Below, one piece after another: positions 13,450 through 24,705 of a stretch of DNA of 64,000 nucleotides (its first letter is position 1; each line of letters starts with the position of its first letter). Source of the stretch: Thuidium tamariscinum. Its lineage: Eukaryota > Streptophyta > Bryopsida > Hypnales > Thuidiaceae. Below the pieces are notes generated by a model, which was given only the letters and a program-made list of their open reading frames with translations, made no database searches and was not told the DNA's origin. The stretch lies in assembly GCA_947034885.2 (NCBI GenBank), contig OX344755.2:25179052-25243051 (forward strand). The letters run 5' to 3'. The position numbers were made by a program, and so were the translations under genes.

Positions 13450-14997
13450 GAAAATGCAAAAATTGTGCTCAAAGTTGAATTCCAAACTTCATTTGGATAT
13501 AGTATAATAGTTTCCTTCAAAAAAAATTGAACTAGAAGAAGTGGGAGAAGCAAGCAAAAAATTGGCTTGAGATTTTGAAGCCTCATGTAAGGGCTATAGA
13601 CAAATTCTTAAGGGGAGGTGGAAGGGACATTTTTTTGAACATTTTCAAACACCTCCTTTGAAATTTGTCCATAACTTTTAGGTGGAGTATTGAAATCTCA
13701 AATAGATTTTTGTGGGGGTGATTGCAAGAAACACTTGTCCTATTTTGTGTCACACGTTGCATTTTGATTTGTTTTTTGGCCATAACTTTTGTGTTTTAGC
13801 TCCGATTGACTCAAGATTTGTAGGAAAGGTACTCATAACTATCATAAACTTTCCATAATTTTTTTATAATTTTCAAAAATAGTTTACTATCCAAAAATAG
13901 ACCCCGATTGGATGTCACACTTGGCGGTTTAGGGGTTTTTAATACCTAAACTATACCTTTTTTGAATGATTTTAACATGAAATTTGGATGAAATGGTCTT
14001 CTAGTAGATTTCTAGCTCTCCAGGGAAGGATTTTTTTTAAAAGTTAATTTTGTGAGGTGTGGAGATCTACAAAGTGAGCTCCCTTTTGCTTGTATTTTGA
14101 AACATATAAAATATTATTTTGGTGGGTATTTTTGTAAATGACCATCTCTATAAAGTTGTTGCAAATGGCCACTTTTTATTTTTTGAAAATATCTATTTTT
14201 ACATTTTTTCCTAATTAAAGCATGAAGATATGTATTTTCTGGAGGTTTGGCACTTTTCAAGTTCTTCTACTTAGAGAATTTTTCTATTCATTTCCTTCAG
14301 TGAAAACCTTCATCTTAGAGGTATATACACTATTCATATTTTTCAATTTTTTTTCAAATTAATTTTCTAATTTTAAAGTTCTCCCGAAAAAATCAGCCAA
14401 ATGCAACAAATAGGACATGTGTTTCTTGCAATCACCTAAGGATGAAATTTTACTTGATTCCCCAAATTTTCTTAGTTTGAAGTTTTTTGAAAAAATACAG
14501 CCTACTATGTGTAAATGAGGTCTAAAATTTGACTTTTATCACAATTCCTGCATTTCCACTTTTCCATGAGTGGAGGAGTTCTTTTTTGTCCTAATTCATA
14601 TATCCTACATGGTTTATTTCATCCACCACTAACCCACTAGTATAAAGAGCTTCTCTCTACTCTTACTTCAACACAAAATTGGCAAAAAGACTCCAAAGAG
14701 TATGTGTCACAAAAGTCACATCATTGGTTCAACTTTTTCATTGAAAATCTTGTGTACTTTTGCATTCTATTATACTTTGATGGAAAAATCAAATTTAAAC
14801 TAAAATGAAATTAGATTGCAGGGTCCCCACAAGCTGTGGAGCAACCCTCTACTATCGATCGATTTTTTCTAAATCTGCCCACATCCCAATCCTGTCCACG
14901 AAAGAAGCTATGTGGGACAATGTGCCAAACACTCCCCCTGTAATGACACCAAAATTAAAAGTAAGAGTAGGTAGGGACATCCCCTTAGATAGCCAAA
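13450..14997 (-). repeat. Right arm of the large inverted repeat, carrying a nested MITE
   Basis: Reverse complement of 9231-10046. It is interrupted at 13717-14436 by a GGTGATTGC-family element; removing that leaves about 828 bp, matching the left arm length. The outer ends read TTTGG(C/T)TA followed by AGGGG on both sides. Confidence 0.8.
13717..14436 (-). mobile_element. GGTGATTGCAAGAAACAC-family MITE
   Basis: 720 bp with TIRs GGTGATTGCAAGAAACACTT / ATGTGTTTCTTGCAATCACC. Opposite orientation to 33640. Inserted in the right arm of the inverted repeat; the left arm shows the empty site (CATCCCCAAAAATC). Confidence 0.8.
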
Positions 14998-15399
14998 CTT
15001 GACTTCAAGGTCTTTGTTGTGGTTGTTTTGGCCCATATAAAATATAAAATAATCAATTGAAAAATAATTTCACTAATCTTCATTGCTACTTGTATGTCTT
15101 GATAAAATTTCAAATACTTTAGATTGTTTTCCTATTTTCCTTTTTCCTTTTTTATTTTTGCTACAAAATATTAACAATTACATTGAATTTTTTTTTGTAA
15201 AACCAATTGAAGTTTTTCTTAGTAGTATATGCAATACAATCTATATTTTCATGTAATTAAAGTGAAGAATTGATATTTGAACACAATCTAATAGTCTAAA
15301 TTTAGCTCAAAGATGAAGTTTGACCAATTGACAATGGACCTTGTCCTTTAAAGAAATTTGGGGGAAGGTTTATTTTTCCTATTTTTAAATTCATGCATT

Positions 15400-16394
15400 T
15401 CACGTTGAAAACGGTTTTGGACAAAATGGTTACGCGCGTCACTGCATCACTGGCCCCACCCCCACTGGTGCCGCTCTTTCTCTGCAACTACAGGACTGGC
15501 ACGGGACACGGAATTTTTCCAGCTCTAACGCTCTTTGAGACCGACTTAACAACATCATCAGTTACATGATAGCAGTCAGTTGTGTTGTCACGGCATCCAT
15601 CCATATCACTCCAAGCCAAATTAATTTGCCTGCGTGCATCGATCCAATACATACTCGTGACTCAGACTTTCAGTTCCACACAATGCACGCCGTCGTGAGA
15701 TCGATCAAGCAGCCTGCTTGATCTGGCGTTGCGGCTACCACCGTGTTCTCCAGTTTGCTTGTTTGGAGATCTTTCCCGTCAGTAGCTAGAGGTACACAAG
15801 CCGGCATGGGAATCGATGACTAAGTTGTCCACTTCAGTACGTGTTGCGCCATGGCTGCTTGACTCGACCGATCAAATCGAATTGGTTCATTGGTTTCGAT
15901 GTAATGAGCTAAAGCTCGATTGAAGGTCTCGATTCTCATTCACCCGTACTCATTTCCAGAATTCCAGTCTCGAGTCTTACCCTGGCCAAAACATGCAGTG
16001 ACTCCATATCTGTTTCTAGAGAGATTTTAGTTTGGAGACCTGGACGGTGATACAAGTCAGCTTGCAAATCTTCATGCTTACACATGTCCTGCTGGGTTAC
16101 GTACGTTGTAGGAACCTGTTCGACTTGAGAGACTTTTCAAAGTCTGCAAGCCACTAGCTGACTGCACTCGCAGATTCAGGAGGCCCCTGTTTCTGGAGTG
16201 AAACAACCATCTGGATCGGTGCTCTCTTCTTGAGCTAGTTTAATAGCACCATACGTTACATTCAGGCAACCTGAACTCAAAGTAGTCGAACTTCTTAGCA
16301 AGTGGTCGGTGATTCGGTACATTTTTTAATTATCGTTGTCGCCTTCGCTTACGTCTTGTCTCCGTGCGTAATTGATACAGGGACAGTGATAGCG
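15400..16394 (+). promoter_or_regulatory. GC-richer upstream region of DDCC gene 1
   Basis: The composition switches from AT-rich repeats to balanced GC at about 15415, which marks a gene island. It has several GATCGATC-type motifs (15690-15720, 15860-15880). I find no convincing TATA box and no coding frame with recognisable similarity. Confidence 0.35.
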
Positions 16395-16916
16395 ATGCCC
16401 TGTATTACCTTCGGGAACAGCTCGAATTGGATGGATTCTCTAGAGTCCAATGCTTGCTGCAGCACTTACCCCAGAGAAGTAACGATCACAGCGGAGATTG
16501 TGAACCAGACGCAACAGGTGCTTGACATGAAAGTAGGCAACAGCGTGTACTTCGTGCACATGGCCCATCTCGCACAAGGCGCCACGCACACCGTGCTGGT
16601 GGATTACAGTGACACCTATCAGGAATACCAATTCTCTCCCCTGAGGTCCAGTGCTGCAGACGTCGACAGCAGCAGCAGCAATCTCGTGGTGACTTCTGAT
16701 GAATGTTGCGATTACAAGCGTATCACCATCACGGAAGTAGACGGCCAGTTGGCAGTCCAGCGAGAGCCTCGCGTGTACTCTGGCGAATGGAGCTTGCAGA
16801 ATCTTTCGGCAGCAGCTCCTCCTCCTCCCCCTCCCCCTGAAACTCCCAACATGGACTGTAGGAGCGATGTCGGAGATTCCAACTGGAGGTGGTGGATCCG
16901 GCTTCGCTTCTTTTGA
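16395..16916 (+). CDS. DDCC-motif small protein, gene 1
   Basis: Single exon of 173 residues, starting at the first ATG of the frame; the frame is open further upstream without an ATG. The core matches the other copies in this window: IVNQTQQVLDMKVGN, then a DTYQEYQF segment, then TSDECCDYKRITITEVDGQL. Alternating hydrophobic strands suggest a compact all-beta domain. It differs from its relatives in having about 40 extra N-terminal residues, DECC in place of DDCC, a serine run, and a tail with seven prolines followed by a W- and R-rich end. I know this family only as a plant domain of unknown function (possibly DUF7748, not verified). The function is unknown, and I see no convincing signal peptide. 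An alternative start is the ATG at 16431. Confidence 0.72.
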   Translation: MPCITFGNSSNWMDSLESNACCSTYPREVTITAEIVNQTQQVLDMKVGNSVYFVHMAHLAQGATHTVLVDYSDTYQEYQFSPLRSSAADVDSSSSNLVVTSDECCDYKRITITEVDGQLAVQREPRVYSGEWSLQNLSAAAPPPPPPPETPNMDCRSDVGDSNWRWWIRLRFF

Positions 16917-17174
16917 GAATTGAGCTTACGTCCGTGGGCAACAGAGATTATACATAGCTCATTGTAGACACATGCCAGAGTTAGTGATTTCACTAATCTC
17001 ACTGTGCACAGAAATGTGTGTAGCCGTGAGCCAGGGCTGTCTTTGAGAGTCACTAATTAAGGTCTGTAACCAAGTTTGTTGATACCGGTACGACCTACTC
17101 TCTTGTCATCGTAGTGACATAAAGTTTTAGAAGTGGGGAAGCCAGTCCCTCTAATCCCCCTATGAAGATACACT

Positions 17175-17380
17175 GTTTGTTTGTTTGTTTGTTTGTTTGT
17201 TTGTTTGTTTGTTTGTTTGTTTGTTTGTTTGTTTGTTTGTTTGTTTGTTTGTTTGTTTGTTTGTTTGTTTGTTTGTTTGTTTGTTTGTTTGTTTGTTTGT
17301 TTGTTTGTTTGTTTGTTTGTTTGTTTGTTTGTTTGTTTGTTTGTTTGTTTGTTTGTTTGTTTGTTTGTTTGTTTGTTTGT
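17175..17380 (+). repeat. (GTTT)n microsatellite, about 51 perfect copies
   Basis: 206 bp of uninterrupted GTTT (AAAC on the other strand), about 260 bp past the stop of DDCC gene 1. Because the unit is 4 bp and stop-free, several frames read through it as FVCL or NKQT repeats; these are not genes. An uninterrupted tract of this length is expected to vary in length between individuals. Confidence 0.97.
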
Positions 17381-17389
17381 TATGTTGAG

Positions 17390-18554
17390 ATCTCCCGGAC
17401 CGTGAGTCCCCCAGGTGCGTGTTTGGTACCGTCGAAAAGCCCTTGGTAAGGAGGGGTGCACGGGCTTTGATTCATGGCGTTCCACCCTACGGCATGAAAG
17501 TTATTGAATTTTGAAGTTTCTATACATTAAAAAAATTAGACCTTGGCAACGGCACGGGCCACCCTAGTAACATTGAAAATCCAATTATTGACATTTTAGT
17601 CACCCACACAAGGTACAATATACTCTCTCTAGTAGCTTTCACTCTCGATCTAGGGAATACTTGATAGTATTCACCCACTTGCATAGACAAGAATTAGTGA
17701 AACTAGCAACTTTTTCGTGCCTGGAAAAAAAGATGTTAGTGGTGCAATTAAAGACTGTCTTCTTTGCAGTCGCATATGGATGAGTTCCTTGCGAAGAAAG
17801 TCTTACTAGCTCATTAATTGTTAGTCTTGAGTAACACAAAACCTTACGGGCACTCGTGATTAGACACTAATCCAGGTGTTAAGAGTGTGATAAATCAATT
17901 AATAGGGCAATTAAAATTTTAGACATGACGTTAAGCTTTACTTTGTTACTCACTGGAGTGTATATAAGTTATGTATTGGCCTTACTCGCACATGCAAGTA
18001 CGTTGGGTTTATGCATTTATTGGACACCTGAACATTACACAAAGTCCCATACATACTTGTGATACTTGACTCGAGCAGCAGGAGTGACGCTTCTTACCCA
18101 TCCCTGTACCTATTCTAAGTCCCTAAGAGTGTCACTAATCTGTCCATGAGTGTCCATTAAAGTGTCTGACAAGTGTTTAACTCTAATTTGTTGACGCAGT
18201 TTGAAGACACATGTATAATTTTCATTCACTGACAACTGATTTCAGTAGAGTTCAGTTTAGGGTACACCTATAGGACGGTTCCAGTGGTTTAGGGAGCCAA
18301 CTCTTTGAAAATTTGTAGAAATTACATACTCATTTTGGAAAATTTAATTCTTTTTTTGAATATTCATGATTTTCTCTTGCTAATACTAGAAAAATATCAG
18401 TTTTAGAAATAGATGCCTCCAACCATGCTGAATTCCTTATTTGGACGATTTTGGGTGTTTCCACTGTACTAATATTATTTTAGAACCATCGATAGTTTAC
18501 AATATATCATCACAATTATATACCTTCTATAATTTTAATGTAGTTGTAATTAGA
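17390..18554. other. Intergenic DNA downstream of the microsatellite
   Basis: Mixed-composition sequence grading into AT-rich DNA. No gene or clear element recognised. Confidence 0.35.
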
Positions 18555-18854
18555 TGGCCAATCTCGTTAAAATGGTGGTATTCCAAATGCCATTTTTCAG
18601 ACTGTGCAGTCTAAACTGAAAATTGATATTTAAGACAGGTATAGATTTTCAGACATCTATGACATATATAGATTTTAAAAATGTATGACAGATTTAGATT
18701 TCAGATCATGTAGTCTGAAACATCTTGGACAGGTATGGAAAACAACACATATAGATTTCAAAAATCTATGACAGATGTAGATTTCAAACTGTGCGGTCTG
18801 AACTGTCAAAAGTGTCAAATTAGTGGAATACCGCCATTTTAACAAAATTTGCCA
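18555..18854 (+). mobile_element. 300-bp MITE with TTAAAATGGYGGTATTCC termini, copy 1
   Basis: Ends TGGCCAATCTCGTTAAAATGG and CCATTTTAACAAAATTTGCCA. The interior repeats CAGAC/AGTCTGAA and ATCTATGACAGATGTAGATTT several times. Related copies lie at 37549 and 38268. Confidence 0.65.
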
Positions 18855-19879
18855 TTTAGGGGTTTAAAATAAATGAATATGATATAGTTTGAAGATGTGA
18901 TGATTGAGATGGAAACAATGAAAGTGTGACAAACTAGTAATTATGTAAGATATTCTAGAATGTAAGTTGTGTTAGGAGTTTTGAATGTAGTTTTAAAGTT
19001 TACTCATAATACATCTTAGTCCTTATTTTACCACTAGTCCACTACAATAGAACTCTTTACGTGATAAGATTGGGACTGGTTTGACACATTAAGTAAGAGA
19101 GGTTATTGCATTAGGGATTAGAGAAGGACATGAACTTTGTATGTGGTTCATATTGTGAAGTTGGGAGTTTGGAACCAACAATCAATGTTTTCTGCTAGTC
19201 TTTTATTGAGTTAAAAAGGGTTTAGAAAGGAAGATTCTATTGTATCAATGGTGTTTTGAGGCCCAAAATTGCTTCATTTGAAACGTCCATTTTTCAAGCA
19301 AGACTAAAATCTTCATTTATGTTTATCCTTAACAAACTCAATTGTAATATTCTTTAGTTGCCTTCTTTAGGTATATCCTCCCAAAATTATAATGTAGGGT
19401 CATTGTAAGAAAGATCACACAATTTTTGTAGCGTTTTGTACAATATACTCATAATTTTTTTTGGAATAACTAAATAATTGTATAATTAAAAAAAAATTTA
19501 ATACAAAAAATGTTTAATGTATACACTTTTAAGAAGAAGGTACCATATGAAGAAAAAACATAGAAAAATGATTGAAGTAGGAGAACTAAAAAGTGCAAAA
19601 CTTCATAAAAATAGGTATTTTAATGTTTTGATTTGCAAAAAATAGGAAAAATAATTTTCAAAAACACTAAAATTGAAAATTTGGGAAAACTTCATGATGA
19701 AGAGATTTCTCCAAAAGAATGATCTCAAAACTATTTTAAATGTTCAAAATTGCATGCACAAAGGAGCCTTATTAGTACCTATGTAGATTGTAGAGGAAAT
19801 AGAATAATGAACATTTTATAAAATTTCCCTCAATAGGTGCACGACCACCAAGTGTGGAAATATACTACAAAAATTTCAA
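18855..19879. other. AT-rich intergenic DNA
   Basis: No gene or complete element recognised. Confidence 0.35.
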
Positions 19880-20620
19880 GGTGATTGCAACTTGCAAGAA
19901 ACACTTGCATTATTTTGTACCACATATTGCATGCTGATTTGGTTTTTGGCCATAATTTTTGTGTTTTAGCTTCAAATGACTCAAGATTTACATTGAAGGT
20001 ATTTATGACTATCATATACCTTTATTAATTTTTTTATAATTTTCAAAAAATATTTTATTATTCAAAAATAGATCCTAATGTCACAATTGCTAATTTGGAG
20101 GGTTTTAGTACTATTTAGTACCCCCTAAGACGAATTTTGATGTGAAATTTGGAAAAGTTGGTCTTCTAGTAGATTTGTAGCTAATGGCTAAAGGAATTTC
20201 AAAAATAACAATTTCTGTATGATGTGGAAGCTTAGAAAGTGAGCTTATTTTTTATTGTATTTTGAAACATATAAATTATTATTTTGGTGGTTTTTTTGGT
20301 GTATGAGCATCTCTGTAGAATTCTTACAAATTTAATAAAAATTCATTTTTGTATTTACTTAATTTTACTATTTTTAACTAATTTAATCATCCAAGTACCT
20401 GTTTTCTTGAGATTTGGCACTTTTCTAGTTTTCCTATTTAGGAAAATTTTCTATAAATTTCCTTTAGTGGTTACCTTAGCCTTAAAGGTGTATATATTAT
20501 TTATATTTTTTAAGTTTAAAAAAAATCAATTTTCTAAATTTAAAGTATTTAAAAAAATCATGTGTACTTTATTGAGAACGCAATAAAATTGACAAGTGTT
20601 TCTTGCAAGTTGCAATCACC
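19880..20620 (-). mobile_element. GGTGATTGCAAGAAACAC-family MITE with extended TIR
   Basis: 741 bp. Both TIRs carry the same extra ACTTGCA (GGTGATTGCAACTTGCAAG / CTTGCAAGTTGCAATCACC), a symmetrical variant of the family terminus. The interior aligns with 13717-14436. Confidence 0.75.
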
Positions 20621-21970
20621 CTTTAGCTTTAGATCATTAATTTTGGGTAATCCCCAATACTAAAACCATAAAACTACAAAATGTGAGAAATTAGCTAAAT
20701 TGAAATTGAAATGTAAAATGATTTTCAATTTTTTTTGATAAATAAAGAATCTCATTTTTATTGTGTAAGACATCTCTAATAAAAAATTTAAGTTAATAAG
20801 ATTCATCCTTCAAAAGTTATAGTAGATGACAACTTTAATGTTCCAAATGAGATTCAAAATAGTACTAGTCTTTCTTGCAATGACCTAGTTAAAAGTAAAA
20901 AAATCATTCCAACTACATACAAGTACAATGTGCCTATAATTCAAAAAGTATTTTTTGTATTCCTTCTCAAGAATTGAAGTTTTATCTTTCACTAGTTTTA
21001 GAAAAAAAATATTTATGCCCTATAATTTGAATATGTTAGAAAGTTGCTTGAAAATATATTAAAAAACTTAATAAAAATAATTTGATATACATCTTTGAAA
21101 AGATTACAAAGTAGAAGATGATATTGGAAGAAAGACAAAATGGAATTGTTAATAAATCCTATAGGAAAGAAAAAAAAACATTAATGGATCCCAATGATAA
21201 GTATGTTTTAGTGAATAATAGATATATTTTATTTTTTTTAAATTTTTTCTTAAAATTACAAAATTGTATCATATAGATAACTTTATATGTTTTTTCTACC
21301 TTCACTCCTTGCAAAACAAATCCCTCCATAATTTTCACCTCATTATTTAGAATTGAATGGTTCAAATATTAATATGTAGGTATCAATATGTATGAAATTT
21401 TAAATGCAAACAATTGGATTTTTTATGGAGTGCTTTTTAGCTATGTAATTTGACATTTAACTTGAAAAAAAAGACTTATAGTGCTTGCAATATTTATTGA
21501 AACACTTGTTGCAAATGAGAATTTCACAAGAATATTAGGGTGATTAGAATCTTTTCAAAAAATCTTGTATAAAAATTCCAAATTATGAAGTCAATAGACC
21601 TTATCCAATGAAGTTCTCAAAGAATCCAAAGTAGACTTGAATTCTTAGTCTTTGGGCCCGAATTAAAAGCTACAAATATCCTATTTAATTTATTATTCCA
21701 CCAATTTAAAAATAAAAGATTGTCTTTTCATTAGAAAGATAGTCTTTTTGATATATCCAAAATATTAAAATTTTAATATGTGATTGTATAAACTAAAAAC
21801 AAATTTAGTATGACATCAAATTGTCACAATGAGCTCATTAATTAATTTTGTTTTCATTTACCAACTACCCCCTAATCCCCCCTTCCAAACATTCAGAAAT
21901 ATTCCAAAATATTCAGGTATTCAGAAATTCAGAAATATTTTAAATTGAATTTTTTCAGGGCCTCCTACTT
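20621..21970. other. AT-rich intergenic DNA
   Basis: A stray family terminus (TTTCTTGCAATGACC at about 20872-20886) marks a fragment. Otherwise no gene or element recognised. Confidence 0.35.
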
Positions 21971-22292
21971 CCCCCCTCCTCTTTATAATTTTGAGAATCA
22001 AGTGAGCTTACAATCAATATGGAATAAGTTTGTGTATTCCCAAGTATGTATGCATATGTGTATGCATATGAGCGTATCTGCATATCTACATACATGTAGT
22101 TGTATATGCATATGCATATGCATACTTACATATGTATATTAGTATGTGCCCATATCTATACCTATATATGTGTATGCATATATGTATATGTATGTATATC
22201 AAAGTTTTTTTAGATCAATGGTGGAGGGCATGGTTTGTGATTTTTTTTCTCAAAATAATCAACGGCTCTCAGTTTTTAGGAGGGAGGGGGGG
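21971..22292 (+). mobile_element. MITE-like element with a TATGCA hexamer core, copy B
   Basis: Begins CCCCCCTCCTCTTTATAATTTTG and ends GGAGGGAGGGGGGG. The core (22045-22200) is a TATGCA/TATGTA hexamer array, alternating purine and pyrimidine in long stretches. It shares its flanking modules with copy A at 1534. Confidence 0.55.
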
Positions 22293-23119
22293 CTATTGAT
22301 TAATGGAAAAAACATTGTTCGCCACTTCTCGTCACATGTCACATTGTGTAATGATAAGGTGGTTTGTAGTTCACAAGTAGAAGAAGTATTGAGATGAAAA
22401 AAATAAAATAATCTCTTGAAATTATTTGACATCTTATTCATGGGTTATTAGTTTTTCTCCACAATTAATTAGAGTGCTTGTTCTTTTCAAATTAAGTAGG
22501 TTATTTGGTTATATTTACTATTTTATTTCCATCTTTTATTAAACAAACTATGGAGAATACAATTTTTTTGCCAACTTTTGCCAACAAGTGATTGGCCATC
22601 TTTGGTGAAGAGCTCATTTTGAAGACAAGTTTGATAGAATCTTTCTACATTTTTTCTTCTTATAATGTAAAATGTATTGTTTAAAATATACATCACAAGG
22701 AAAAATTTAGCCTCATTTGGCTTCATGAAACTTCTTTCTAAATTAGTTGTTCTACCTTCTCTTATTCTTCTAAAAGTGGAAGGATGGCAGACATAGATTT
22801 TGAGTTTTTTGGAGATAAATTACATTTTAGCATGACTAGATTGTAACTTCAAATTTTCTTCCAATTCCTATGTGAATTCATTTTGAACTTTGTATAATAA
22901 TCTTGAAACATTGAGTGACGACACTAACTAGTTGCATCAATAAAGAGTAAACAAAAATTGTTACTTCAATATACTTAGGATGTACTTCATTTGTTTCTTA
23001 GAGCTTTGACAATAACCACTTAAAAATATTATTTTATTTGTAAAGAAAATATCAAGTGAAACAAGTAAATACTTTATCAAAGGCTATGTATTGCACTTAC
23101 AGTACTCACATTTTAATCC
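22293..23119. other. AT-rich intergenic DNA
   Basis: No gene or complete element recognised. Confidence 0.3.
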
Positions 23120-23340
23120 TTGAATGACATTGCGGACATTTGGCGTCCGCTAAATGACAAAGAATCTTTCCTTCCAAGATAGAAATGCAACTTTTCATCC
23201 TCACTATTGGGGGTAGAAAGGGAAGATCTTCTACAGTACTTTGACTTCTAATGCATATATTTGGCTTTTCCAAAGTAGATGATGTCACACGGAATCAAAA
23301 TGCATGATTTCCATGGTCACCAGTCCGTCTTTGAAGGGTT
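23120..23340. repeat. Dispersed repeat 'AAGATCTTCTACA', copy 1
   Basis: Shares ordered blocks with 56828-57050 and, less completely, 53020-53165: GACAAAGAATCTTTCCTT, GGGAAGATCTTCTACA, TCAAAATGCATGATTTCCATGG. Ends in AAGGGTTAAA, resembling the TTAACCC termini. Confidence 0.55.
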
Positions 23341-23439
23341 AAATAAGAGAAGCCACTTAAGAATGTTTTGTGCCATTTGACTATCTATACCACTATTCGA
23401 CTACTTCTTACTACTCCGTATGTCCCAATAGTGTACAGT

Positions 23440-24705
23440 ATAACTACAGTACTGTACAACGCAAGCTCCTCCGACTCCTCCCCCATCTAGGAAAACGCCA
23501 GATCCGATCAGCCTGACCACGCTCATAGGCCTCACAACGAGTTAGTTATCCTGTTTTGTGAGCCTCCCTCCTCGATCTCTTTGCTCCTCCACCTCTCAGC
23601 TCCCAATTCCCCTGCAAATGTCCCTCGCACCCTTCTCGCATGCTTCGCCTCCCCCAATTGCCCACCTTCGCACGCAACAGGGCCGCTTCTACGGACCCAA
23701 ATCTCGGGACTTATGCGGTGGTGTCGCCCTCATCCTCACAGCTGCCGGGGCAGGCGCTCCACCTAACAATTGGTGCTTTAAGGTGCGTTCTGAAGGTCGC
23801 AGTTGGATTCAAACGTCATGTGGAATTTTCTTCGCATTGGGAGCTCTGTTACTCTCTCCCAGGCATAATCTCTGAATTGGTGGTCCGCATTTGGAGTGTG
23901 AGGAGTGTGAGGAGTGTAAGGAGATTCTCTGTTCTGCGAGTGACGCGCTTTACTCCTTGGCGACGTGAACAGCATTTGGTTGCAGCTGCGTAGGATTTTC
24001 CGTCCAGGTGACGTAGGTAGAGTCTTTGCTCAAGGTTTAGGGTTTAGGGTTTAAGGCCTGGGAGCACTTGCATCATCCCTTCCTGGAATTGGAGATTTAA
24101 GGCTCGTTTTGGGAAGAATTCTGATGGCAAATCACGCAATGAATGGTGCAAGAGTATGCCTTATTGCTCATTGATAGATTTATAAATACATGCTGAAGGT
24201 GAATCTTGGCCTTCATGGAGTAATGGTCAATTTAACAGATAGATTGCTTTTAATGTGTCAAACAATGTTAATACTGCGCGAACTATGAATTGATGCTAGT
24301 AAGTAGTATACTAATTACAACATTTTGAATGTCGCAAAGGTCACGCGGTTTTGGTTTGGTGTTGTGAGCTTGTGAATTTGTTATGGCATTTGAATGTGGC
24401 CCCCTTGTGGAGTGTTTTCGTAGGTCTATTTTTGTGAGTCCCTCACTTTACTCCATTGCGACGTTACCGGCATTTGGTTGGAATTAGCCATCCAGATTGA
24501 CACAGGATTGGAGTTTTGAATTATTGCGTAGGGTTTATCCATAGGAATAGCACGTTCAAGCAATGGAAACCATATCCAGTTCTCTTCTTCCCGGAAAACG
24601 GCTGTTGTGGTGACGCCAGAGTATTTATCACTCCGGGTTTAGGGTGTAGCTTATAAGGTTTCGCTTCTTTACTCTCAATTGATTTTAGTTGCAGAGGGAG
24701 GAGGG
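23440..24705 (+). promoter_or_regulatory. Probable promoter and 5' leader of the OTP51-like gene
   Basis: GC content rises sharply at about 23440, with C-rich pyrimidine stretches at 23560-23660 typical of a transcription start region. TTTTAGTTGCAG (24684-24694) looks like a splice acceptor 12 bp before the start codon, so a 5' UTR intron is plausible. A possible donor, TTTAAGGTGCG, lies near 23779. The reading frame opened by the ATG at 23640 would hit a stop after that splice, so I do not call it coding. Two weakly similar blocks (23939-24010 and 24436-24510, both with CATTTGGTTG) suggest an old local duplication. Confidence 0.4.
24034..24053 (+). promoter_or_regulatory. Double telo-box upstream of the OTP51-like gene
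   Basis: The sequence is GGTTTAGGGTTTAGGGTTTA, nearly three plant telomere units and two overlapping AAACCCTAA boxes on the minus strand. In plants, telo-boxes are found in promoters and 5' leaders of genes for growth and organelle biogenesis. It lies about 650 bp before the start codon, in the GC-richer leader. A partial unit, GGGTTTAGGGTG, follows near 24637. A telomere-derived insertion is the alternative. Confidence 0.5.

Noticed and set aside
17057..17485. Long frames of FVCL or NKQT repeats on both strands
   Set aside because: They are only translations of the (GTTT)n microsatellite, which has no stop codon in several frames.
23558..23993. Overlapping frames upstream of the OTP51-like gene, including an ATG at 23640 with an organelle-like N-terminus
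   Set aside because: Splicing its best donor to the acceptor near 24694 gives an early stop, and the frames do not match known families, so it is more likely leader sequence.
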